Shown here: one piece after another, positions 1 through 7,316 of the stretch
Position numbering within the stretch: position 1 is the stretch's first letter
How the letters are laid out: each line of letters opens with the position of its first letter
Assembly (NCBI GenBank): GCA_903882825.1
Contig: CAIRYL010000045.1
Location: forward strand, 1-13,982
Length of the DNA: 13,982 bases
Direction: 5' to 3'
Source of the DNA: an uncultured Candidatus Peregrinibacteria bacterium
GTDB lineage: Bacteria; Patescibacteriota; Gracilibacteria; CAIRYL01
Program-made: the position numbers and the translations under genes
The notes under the pieces: generated by a model
What the model was told of the DNA's origin: nothing
Seen by the model: the letters and a program-made list of their open reading frames with translations, nothing else
The model's database searches: none

Positions 1-3000
1 CAAATGGAGAAGCAATATCTTCTACAAACACTTGATAATCTTTGTCGGGAGTTTGTTCGGAAGTAATAACCATGAGGACATTTGGTCGATACATATCCAC
101 TTCTTTTACCTCTAAATGATGTGATCCACTTTTATCATAGATTTTAATATTTTCAGGATTGAGGACAGAAGTATACGATAAGTCTTCATTAAAACTAATA
201 TTTATAGCCGTATTAGAAGTAGATTCCGCTCTGGTAATTCGTAGTGATTTTATTTTTTTATCATCAATTTTTTCATATCCGGTAAAGGAAACCACATTGT
301 CTGCTACTTTCTTTTGTCGAAGTTGTAGGTCTTTTGCATCCACAATAACCGAATATTTTTCTTGAGCAGTTTGAGTATTAGTATACAGAGTCACTACTCG
401 TCCATCAACACTCACTTCTATATCTTTCACATAGAGTGGGGTTCCACTATCTGCTGTTTTTACTACTTCAAAATGTTCTCGTTTCACTACTTTCCTATCT
501 ATAGGCGAAGAAAAAATAACCTGTACTTCTCCCGAACCAATAGCAATCGCCGATTTTGGATATGGGCGTTCACGGAGATTTGAAAGATTTGCATCTGAAA
601 TATAGAGTTCTAAATATCCTTCTGCTGTTTTTTGTGTGCTATCAATCGCGTTTACGGGAAGTCGGAAGGCTCCACCAACACTTTCTACTCCAGGCGGAAC
701 CACGAGGTCGGAAATATAAAACCATTGTCCTTTCCCTTCTTTTAAAATAGGAACCATACAGAGCAGTGTTCGAGTGGAAACGCATTGTTCTTTCCCATTT
801 TTATCGAGTGATGAAGTCCCATCTGGAAGTTTTTCAGAGGTGTATACTGCTTGATTCCCCAGGTTAATAACTACCCGAGAAAGGTTATCATCTTCATCCT
901 CTACAAATACATACGCTGAAAATTTTGTTTTTCCATCTGCTACTACATTGGCAGGAGTGGTGTATCCTTTTTCACTCACTACTACCGGTATTTCTCCTCT
1001 TTGTGGTTTTAAAACCACTCCCACATTCATATTTTCCATATCGTAATTTCCAGCTTTATCAGTGGCGGTTACTTCAATTTTTTTAGTCCCTTTAAATGTT
1101 CCTACTGGTACTTTTAATTCTGGAGATGAAAACCACTGACTTCTTCCTTCTTCTAGACCAGGCAGAAGAGCTACTGGTTCAATTCCGAGTTCTACTAAAT
1201 TGGCACTGACTGTTTTTATATCTGTTGGACCGCCTGGATCATTTACTTTTACATGAAGGCGAAACGTAGTTTTTCCATCTGCGAGAAGATAATTGTCAGG
1301 AGAAACATAAAAATTCGTTTTATCAATATTGGGACCAGTAGTAGAAGTTTTCCCAACTCGTACGGTAATAGTGGATCGTTTTTCTTCTCCATCTTTATCA
1401 ATAACGGTGAGGGGAAGTTGATATGCTCCATCTGGAACACGAGCGGGGATGACATATCCTTCTTTTATACTTTGAAAAAATCGTGTTTTCCCAATTTCTT
1501 CGGTTCCCTGTGGTTCTAAAAATACTGTTCCATGCCCAATTTGTGCCAGTTCCAGAGCAACGCTAGAAATATTACTCGCTCCGTCTTCGTCTGATACTTC
1601 TACAAAAAATCGAACAGGATTTTCACTATCATTGGTCACCACTTCTACCGGATCAGCAAAAGAATTTTTAATGTCTGGCGCTATTCCGCCTTTTAAATCT
1701 CGAGAAACAATAAGACTTACTTTTCCTGTTTTTCGTACTCCGCTTTTATTTTCGGCGGTAACGGTAAGCTCGTATGGATCAATCTTTGTATCAATAGTGG
1801 TAGGAACAGTTACTTCTAACGAAAACCATTGTTGAAGATTTACAATTGGTCCGGGTATCATTTTTGCACCGGCAATTCCGTCTATTGGGCGTAAGTCTAC
1901 GGTTACTTTTTCAATATCTGAAACACCGAGTGGATCTTTTACTCGTGCCCAAAGCGTTGTTTTTGTAGTCCCATCATTCGGAATTTTTCGAGGGGATGCA
2001 TAACTTTCTTCGGAAAGCACTGTAATAAATTCTTCTTTTGGATCTACAACTATTTTATCTACAAAACTGTACCTATTTCCTGCCTCATCAAAATATAAAA
2101 GATCCAGTGATCCTGTTTTCATATCTATAGGCACACGTGCCGTAATAGTGCTTTTATCTGTAGAAACACTCACCATAGAAATATCTGTTCCGCCCAGTGT
2201 TATTTTTCCTTTTTCAGAAAAATTTTCTCCAATAATTTTTATTTCTACAGGAGTATCTTGAAGATGAAAAGCATCTGGTGTTACCCGAATAATACGAGGA
2301 ACAACGGTTGAAAATCCGTTAAAAACCATAATATTTTTTCCTCCAAGACTTGATCCATTTGCTGTTTTCCAAAGATCTGGAGAAACTAACAGAGAATAGG
2401 AAGTACCTCCTGTTTGTTTTTCTGTGGTAAGGCGAACAGCATTCCCTTCTGCTTTTACGGAAATTATTTTTAAGGGAGTATGTGTTCCATTTACCGCTCC
2501 AATTGAAAAACTTAATGCCCGTACCGAATCGGCTGAAGGGGCTTTTGTAAAGGTTACTAAAATTTCTGTATCAGAAATAATTTTTATCGTGTCTATCCCA
2601 AAATCTGGATCAAAAATTTGAGTACTCGATCCCATAAAAATATTTTTTAAAGGGAGTGGAGAAGTAACATTTGGTCGAGCAGTCGTGGGTCCACTGGCAA
2701 TACTATTTGGGGCAATCGTAAGCGTATATGTTTTATTTTTTAGGGTAATAATAGGGGAAAGGGTGATGCTTTTAAAATCTGCAGAAATTTCTGTTTTTGT
2801 GGTTGAATTTACTAAATTAAAAGGAGAAAGGTTCGTTCCTCCAGAAAACTCTGAAATTGAAAAAATACTAGGAGTAATAAATGTTCCTTTTATTGGTTCT
2901 GAAAAATTTACCACCACCACGCCTTCTTGTGTGGTGATAGACGAAACTTTTGGTCCAGCATTTTGTAAACTTGAAAATGGTGGAACAATAAAAAACCGTG

Positions 3001-4258
3001 AAATAAGAGGGTCTCCTTTCGTACTTTGAAGAGATGCCGTGGGAGTTGCAGGATTTTTAATTTCTACCACTGAAGATTGTGTAATGGCTTCGTATGAATC
3101 GTTTGATGTGCCTGGAATTTCTCCGGTTTCAAGAGTAATACTTTTGCCATCTGTACTGAGTACTGGAAGTTTGCTGAAGGTAAGAATATTTTCTCCAGGA
3201 ATGGCAATATCTCTTGGAACATTTGATCCCCAACTATAAAAATGAGCAGTTTCTAAAGATTCTGGTTTTACAGAATCGCTAAAGGTAAGTTTCAGAGATC
3301 CGGCATACGTTCCATTCGCATTTAATAACGGTTCCACTTTTGTAATCGTAAAACTTCCTTGAGTAGGGCTTGTACTTGGGCGAAAAAATGGAAGAGATTG
3401 TTCTCCGGAAAGATTTCCTTGTGCATTTCCCACAATCCCATCTTTGAGAGTTATCCAGTATTGCTCTCCGGCGGGAATATCAGATCCAAGAGAAATAATT
3501 ACTTTTCGTCCATCTATTCTGGCAGTTTTTAAAACAGTAGCAAGATTTCCTGAAACGGTAAAACTGCTAGCGGGTGCAGTAACAATTTCATCACTAAAGG
3601 TGAGTGTTATTTCATTACTTTTGGAAAGAACCAGGTCTATTACTTGGAGTGATCCATTTGCGCTGACTGTAATTTTCCCACTCCTGGGATTGGTGGGAAT
3701 TGTTGAAAGATTATTTTTAATAAGTTCTACATCTTTCAATCCTATTTCAAAGCTTTCTCCAATAACGGCGGTTTGAGCTATTCCTACCTCTAACGCCAAA
3801 ATATCATCTCCTTTTTTTATAGAAATTCCCGTTCCGCCACTTACGGCAATAATGGTCATTTCTCCACGTTTTCCTAAATTTTTATCTACAAAAAATCCTT
3901 TTCCTTCTAAAATAGTTTGAGCAAGAGAAAAGTTTTTCATATTTATTTTTTCTGGATTGTAGGTAATTGTTGCCGAAAAACCAACAATTTCTTCCATATT
4001 TGCATGCGAACGGATGACAATTTTTCCTACTTGTCCTGGAAGTGCCGTGTAATCGTTTGGAATAAAAATATTTATTGCATCTGAAAGCCCACAATCTAAA
4101 CTTAAACATTGCATGGTGTCTCCATTTTCTTCAGTGCCTCCTCCAAAAATATTTGCCTGTAAATTTTGGAATATTCCGGATGGTAAAAAAAAGTATCCGC
4201 CTGCTCCCAAAGTAAGTCCCAGGAGAGTAATAAAACTATATTTTTGCAAGATATTCAT
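1..4258 (-). CDS. Giant secreted modular protein with cohesin-like domain and many Ig-like domains (3' end outside window)
   Basis: One uninterrupted frame of 1419 codons runs from the ATG at 4258 to the window edge, with no stop. Domains in order: basic then hydrophobic N-terminus (about 1-35; signal peptide or anchor); CLSLDC at 51-56; a cohesin-like domain (about 60-200, with ALPGQVGKIVIRS near 72, GFSATITYNPEKI near 93 and a closing SGKITV near 193); four Big_5/SbsA-type Ig-like domains (about 203-285, 303-402, 435-530, 554-645; cores such as LTFSDEI, VNFSEPI, VTFTKAP); an IPT/TIG domain (654-738); four tandem Ig-like repeats (about 745-858, 861-972, 976-1087, 1090-1223) aligned on a WF/FF pair; two more Big_5-like domains (1233-1328, 1335 onward). 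No catalytic domain is visible. The start follows a T-rich stretch without Shine-Dalgarno. The gene lies 87 bp behind the dockerin gene and may be co-transcribed with it. Inferred role: surface scaffold or adhesin that could bind the neighbouring dockerin. Domain names come from motif pattern, not a profile search. Confidence 0.9.
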   Translation of the reverse strand, partial: MNILQKYSFITLLGLTLGAGGYFFLPSGIFQNLQANIFGGGTEENGDTMQCLSLDCGLSDAINIFIPNDYTALPGQVGKIVIRSHANMEEIVGFSATITYNPEKINMKNFSLAQTILEGKGFFVDKNLGKRGEMTIIAVSGGTGISIKKGDDILALEVGIAQTAVIGESFEIGLKDVELIKNNLSTIPTNPRSGKITVSANGSLQVIDLVLSKSNEITLTFSDEIVTAPASSFTVSGNLATVLKTARIDGRKVIISLGSDIPAGEQYWITLKDGIVGNAQGNLSGEQSLPFFRPSTSPTQGSFTITKVEPLLNANGTYAGSLKLTFSDSVKPESLETAHFYSWGSNVPRDIAIPGENILTFSKLPVLSTDGKSITLETGEIPGTSNDSYEAITQSSVVEIKNPATPTASLQSTKGDPLISRFFIVPPFSSLQNAGPKVSSITTQEGVVVVNFSEPIKGTFITPSIFSISEFSGGTNLSPFNLVNSTTKTEISADFKSITLSPIITLKNKTYTLTIAPNSIASGPTTARPNVTSPLPLKNIFMGSSTQIFDPDFGIDTIKIISDTEILVTFTKAPSADSVRALSFSIGAVNGTHTPLKIISVKAEGNAVRLTTEKQTGGTSYSLLVSPDLWKTANGSSLGGKNIMVFNGFSTVVPRIIRVTPDAFHLQDTPVEIKIIGENFSEKGKITLGGTDISMVSVSTDKSTITARVPIDMKTGSLDLLYFDEAGNRYSFVDKIVVDPKEEFITVLSEESYASPRKIPNDGTTKTTLWARVKDPLGVSDIEKVTVDLRPIDGIAGAKMIPGPIVNLQQWFSLEVTVPTTIDTKIDPYELTVTAENKSGVRKTGKVSLIVSRDLKGGIAPDIKNSFADPVEVVTNDSENPVRFFVEVSDEDGASNISSVALELAQIGHGTVFLEPQGTEEIGKTRFFQSIKEGYVIPARVPDGAYQLPLTVIDKDGEEKRSTITVRVGKTSTTGPNIDKTNFYVSPDNYLLADGKTTFRLHVKVNDPGGPTDIKTVSANLVELGIEPVALLPGLEEGRSQWFSSPELKVPVGTFKGTKKIEVTATDKAGNYDMENMNVGVVLKPQRGEIPVVVSEKGYTTPANVVADGKTKFSAYVFVEDEDDNLSRVVINLGNQAVYTSEKLPDGTSSLDKNGKEQCVSTRTLLCMVPILKEGKGQWFYISDLVVPPGVESVGGAFRLPVNAIDSTQKTAEGYLELYISDANLSNLRERPYPKSAIAIGSGEVQVIFSSPIDRKVVKREHFEVVKTADSGTPLYVKDIEVSVDGRVVTLYTNTQTAQEKYSVIVDAKDLQLRQKKVADNVVSFTGYEKIDDKKIKSLRITRAESTSNTAINISFNEDLSYTSVLNPENIKIYDKSGSHHLEVKEVDMYRPNVLMVITSEQTPDKDYQVFVEDIASPF
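3659..4081 (-). other. Cohesin-like domain (within the 1-4258 gene)
   Basis: Residues 60-200 follow the cohesin pattern: an opening beta strand, a short loop with ALPGQ, an alternating strand (KIVIRSHAN), a glycine-phenylalanine strand ending in YNPEK (compare the usual YDP in cohesins), a central stretch with SGGTGISIKKGDDILALEVGI in the position of the 'G.LA.I.F.V' strand, and a closing SGKITV strand. Sequence similarity among cohesins is low, so the call rests on motif order, length (about 140 residues) and the dockerin next door. Confidence 0.72.
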
Positions 4259-4345
4259 AAAAAAAAAGAAAGGACGAGTGGTGTTTATTTTTGAGAGAGT
4301 TTTTTAAAAACTATTTTTGTTATTTTTAGTAGGAAAAATAAAATA

Positions 4346-7201
4346 TTACGGATACAAAATACAACTCAGTTCTACATCTAATCGGCACATTCGCCCTTCC
4401 TGACAAGACTCGTAAGGATATGCAGTCAGAAAGGCATTTATATTATTTATTTTTCGTGTACCGCTTGAATCTTCATAAAAACTTGTATTTATACAATAGA
4501 GTGTTTTCATGTGGTCGCCGGCACACGTTTTTCTGGGATTAACAGTAGAAAGTGTATTATACATATTTTTTGAGTTTCCATGTGGGACAATGATGGTGTT
4601 ATTTCCAAGCATAAATGAACAGTCTTCAGGTTTTGCAACGGTACAACTCGAAAATTGATAAGACGCATCACCCAGAAGTTTTCCATTATCACAGGTTCTT
4701 TCCAGAGGGGATTCACATGTTTGACCAAAAATCACATACTCTTTTTTATAAAACATCTTTTTTACACCATGAGGAATAATTGCTTGAGTAATGGGGTCTT
4801 TACAAGAAAGTAATTCACCTTCTTTACATTCTTCAAAAGGGAATAGTGGACCCTTAAAATCAGGGACGAGTGTTATTTCTCCATTTTGGCATGTTGCCGA
4901 AACAGCAGTATCTTTACAGGTTTTTCCATACGGTACATTTTTTTCAGTGCTAAAAAGCATGGTGGTATTATGAGAAATAATTTTCCCATTAAATTCACAA
5001 CTATTTTGGCTTACACCTGTTTTATTGATACATCGAAAAAGTTCTACAATATCTAAAAGATCAACTTTTCCGCTACTGTTCATGTCGGCTCGTGATAATT
5101 GTCCACTGTCTGGAATAATTGATTCATTTGAAAATTTCATTGCTAAGATAATATCAATAATGTTTTTTCGACCATCGGCATTTACGTCACACATTTCTCC
5201 TCCTCCTAAATATGAGTAGAAAAATTTTTGAGAAGTAATTTTCCCTTTTTGATACAGGTTTACTACAAAGGTATATGGTCCTTTGGGCATGTCTTTTTCC
5301 GAATATACGGGAATATACACGGGAATATCCAGCAGAACGGTTTGCGCACCAGAAGATTCTGATAACTTTGTTTTTACAGGATCTTCGGTATTCACCTCTC
5401 GAAGAACAAATTTTTGAAGAGATGGTGGAAAAGAAAGAATTTTCTTTTTTACAGGTGGTTCGGCGATGGTTCCCTTTATCATTATTACTTCTACATTTTG
5501 AAGGGCACCGAGAGTTCCTTCACTTGAAATTCTCATTTTTAAAGTTTCGATGGTATCTTTTGCGAATCCTTTATTTCCAATGCTGTCTAGGTAATCAATA
5601 TTTACTACATACGGTTCTATAATTAAAGATGCAGGATCTGAGACATACGTCATGGTTTCAAAACTTAATTTTCCAGGTCCTACACTGGCTTTTTGTTCTT
5701 TATATTTTGCTCTAAAAATATACGTTCCTTCTTTTGTGGGTGTAAAAATTCCTGCAGAAATTCCTTCTGATAGAAATGTTTTCCCTCCATCTAATGAGTA
5801 TTCCCATTCCATTTTTTGTTCTTCATTACTTAAAATTTCGCCACTTTCTAAATATCTTTTTGCAAAAAGTTGTATTTTTTCTTGGGTATAAAAAGTGTTT
5901 TTAATGGGTTTAAAAATTTCTATTTTTTGGGTGGAAGCAGGAATCACTTCAAAGGTGTACGATGCGGATTCATTGAGAATGGTATCTTTTACGTTTACAA
6001 CAGCGGTTCCTAATTCTTTTTTACTCACAAAAAGAACATCTCCGAGACAAGGGACATCTTTCGTACATAAATATCCTTCAGTGGTATTTGGGTAGGTTAT
6101 GCCATCTTCTTTGTCATATAATCCTCCTAATGGGGTTTCATAAGGTGTCCATAAATATTTCCCAGAACCTGAAAGGTGGAGAGAAATAATATTTTCAGGA
6201 ACTGCATTTGGAACGGATACCGTATCTGTTTCAGCCCCAAGCGTTACTTCGTTTTCTAATCCGTATGTTCTAATAAATCCTTTTGTTCCGGTGGTAGAAA
6301 CGGGGATGATCCAATCTTTTACAATTCCATTAATGTATACTCCAAAATGTTTTTCTGCAGTAAAAGAATTCAGCGTACTACTACTTTTTCCTTTATATTC
6401 TGCTTTTATTTTTGCAGTTCCACGATTCACAACAGTGAGCACATTTTTATCAAATGTTCCGAGTGTATTTCCATCAAAAGAAAAAAGAACTTCTTCTCCA
6501 GGTATTTCAATACGTTCTGCAAGATTTTGGTAATGTCCATATACTTTAAATGTACATTTATCTCCTACAAATATTTTATCGGTGCATAATGTTTCTATTG
6601 AAATAGAGTTTAATACAGCTCCATATACGCGAGTAATGGTATTAGAGGTGAGGGTTTGGTATCTGGCTGTAAAAACAACATTTCCGCTTTTCCCTCCCGT
6701 ATTTCCAAGAGTAAAAGTATTTCCATTAAATACTCCTAAATTTTCAGGCGTGGTGGTAAATACCACTCCATCATACGAGGGAACGGGTGAAATTTTCCCA
6801 TCAGAAAAAACTTGGCTGAGTTCTAAGCTACAAGTAGCGCCTATTCCGAGTTCAAAGGGGCACGCATTGGTGGCACTTCGAAGAACAATATTTTTAAGAG
6901 GATTTGCAGAAGGAACCGCAGTAGGAGTTGCTGTAGGAGTAGGAGTGGGTGTTGGCGTAGGAGTTGGTGTAGGAGTAGGAGTTGGTGTAGGTGTGGGTGT
7001 TCGAGTAGGAGTTGCCGTAGGTGTAGGAGTCGAAGTTGCTGTAGGAGTGGGTGTTGGTGTAGGGCAAACTCCAATACCGAGACAAGAAACATCTGCTTTC
7101 CAAAGAGATGCGTATGACGCAAAAATCCCCACTATCATCCCTAAAAAAAGGAGTGAAAAAATGGCAAAAAGTGCCTTTTTCTGCAGAATTTTTAGGTTCA
7201 T
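4346..7201 (-). CDS. Secreted dockerin-containing surface protein with Pro-Thr linker, Ig-like domains and Cys-rich tail
   Basis: Residues are numbered from the ATG at 7201 (951 aa). Order: Lys-rich start and hydrophobic segment (about 1-30, signal peptide or anchor); CLGIGVC (40-46); Pro-Thr linker (47-97); two Big_2-like Ig domains (about 102-290); further beta-rich extracellular domains to about 665; a type I dockerin (671-724); then three units with four cysteines each (735-792, 800-853, 861-933) and a tail with Cys939 and Cys947. The dockerin has two calcium loops with D-x-N-x-D-G: D672, N674, D676, N680, D683, and D706, N708, S710, D714, D717. No enzyme domain is seen. An ATG at 7240 would add 13 residues, but the 7201 start gives a cleaner signal sequence, matches the start of the downstream protein (MNLKILQK versus MNILQK), and leaves a leader behind the candidate -10 at 7244-7249. 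Likely a surface protein that docks onto a cohesin. Confidence 0.9.
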   Translation of the reverse strand: MNLKILQKKALFAIFSLLFLGMIVGIFASYASLWKADVSCLGIGVCPTPTPTPTATSTPTPTATPTRTPTPTPTPTPTPTPTPTPTPTPTATPTAVPSANPLKNIVLRSATNACPFELGIGATCSLELSQVFSDGKISPVPSYDGVVFTTTPENLGVFNGNTFTLGNTGGKSGNVVFTARYQTLTSNTITRVYGAVLNSISIETLCTDKIFVGDKCTFKVYGHYQNLAERIEIPGEEVLFSFDGNTLGTFDKNVLTVVNRGTAKIKAEYKGKSSSTLNSFTAEKHFGVYINGIVKDWIIPVSTTGTKGFIRTYGLENEVTLGAETDTVSVPNAVPENIISLHLSGSGKYLWTPYETPLGGLYDKEDGITYPNTTEGYLCTKDVPCLGDVLFVSKKELGTAVVNVKDTILNESASYTFEVIPASTQKIEIFKPIKNTFYTQEKIQLFAKRYLESGEILSNEEQKMEWEYSLDGGKTFLSEGISAGIFTPTKEGTYIFRAKYKEQKASVGPGKLSFETMTYVSDPASLIIEPYVVNIDYLDSIGNKGFAKDTIETLKMRISSEGTLGALQNVEVIMIKGTIAEPPVKKKILSFPPSLQKFVLREVNTEDPVKTKLSESSGAQTVLLDIPVYIPVYSEKDMPKGPYTFVVNLYQKGKITSQKFFYSYLGGGEMCDVNADGRKNIIDIILAMKFSNESIIPDSGQLSRADMNSSGKVDLLDIVELFRCINKTGVSQNSCEFNGKIISHNTTMLFSTEKNVPYGKTCKDTAVSATCQNGEITLVPDFKGPLFPFEECKEGELLSCKDPITQAIIPHGVKKMFYKKEYVIFGQTCESPLERTCDNGKLLGDASYQFSSCTVAKPEDCSFMLGNNTIIVPHGNSKNMYNTLSTVNPRKTCAGDHMKTLYCINTSFYEDSSGTRKINNINAFLTAYPYESCQEGRMCRLDVELSCILYP
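5026..5191 (-). other. Dockerin type I domain (within the 4346-7201 gene)
   Basis: This stretch encodes residues 671-724 of the surface protein. It contains two EF-hand-like calcium loops separated by 34 residues between their first aspartates (D672 and D706). The first reads DVNADGRKNIID and the second DMNSSGKVDLLD; each is followed by a short helix (IILAMKF, IVELFRCI). This duplicated loop-helix layout is the defining pattern of type I dockerins. Cys671 and Cys724 sit exactly at the two ends and could form a disulfide clasp. Dockerins bind cohesins in a calcium-dependent way, and a cohesin-like domain is encoded by the next gene. Confidence 0.87.
6911..7063 (-). repeat. Hexanucleotide tandem repeat encoding a Pro-Thr linker
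   Basis: On the plus strand the tract reads as degenerate 6-bp units of the form GTNGGN (gtagga, gtgggt, gttggt), about 25 of them. On the coding strand it gives Thr-Pro pairs, broken by occasional Ala, Ser or Arg. Proline-threonine stretches of this kind act as extended spacers between a membrane-proximal segment and folded domains. Because the unit is 6 bp, gain or loss of units would change linker length without breaking the frame. Confidence 0.9.
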
Positions 7202-7243
7202 GTGCTTTACGAATAGTAAAAAATGGGGTGAAAAATTCATGCT

Positions 7244-7277
7244 ATTTTATCAAAGAAATGAGGAAAAAGCAATGGAC
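7244..7277 (-). promoter_or_regulatory. Candidate promoter for the dockerin/cohesin gene pair
   Basis: Read on the minus strand, TTGCTT (-35, three of six consensus bases) is followed after 17 bp by TAAAAT (-10, 7244-7249, five of six). Transcription would start around 7237, leaving about 35 nt before the ATG at 7201. This fits the shorter start better than the ATG at 7240. The call comes from visual matching in an AT-rich region only. Confidence 0.35.
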
Positions 7278-7300
7278 TTTTCATAAGAGAACGGTAGAAT
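7273..7300 (+). promoter_or_regulatory. Candidate uvrB promoter
   Basis: TGGACT (7273-7278, four of six bases) and TAGAAT (7295-7300, five of six) are separated by 16 bp in the 76- to 115-bp region between uvrB and the divergent dockerin gene. Transcription would begin only about 10 nt before the uvrB ATG, implying a very short leader. No SOS (LexA) box was recognised here. The match is weak and AT-rich DNA produces such matches by chance. Confidence 0.3.
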
Positions 7301-7316
7301 TATTTGGTAATTTTTC

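Noticed and set aside
159..4307. Many short plus-strand frames of 60-115 codons
   Set aside because: They all lie opposite the continuous 1419-codon minus-strand frame with recognisable domains; their products are low-complexity and match nothing known.
4298..4312. A/T palindrome between the dockerin and cohesin genes as a terminator
   Set aside because: The stem would be almost only A-U pairs, lacks a G-C core and is not followed by a clean T run on the minus strand.
6911..7063. Possible CRISPR array or minisatellite of non-coding type
   Set aside because: The unit is 6 bp with no spacers and keeps the reading frame of a Pro-Thr linker.
6582..7286. A 234-codon plus-strand frame with a long Val-Gly repeat stretch
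   Set aside because: It is the antisense of the Pro-Thr repeat and the N-terminal part of the dockerin protein; the opposite frame has a signal sequence, domains and a coherent product.
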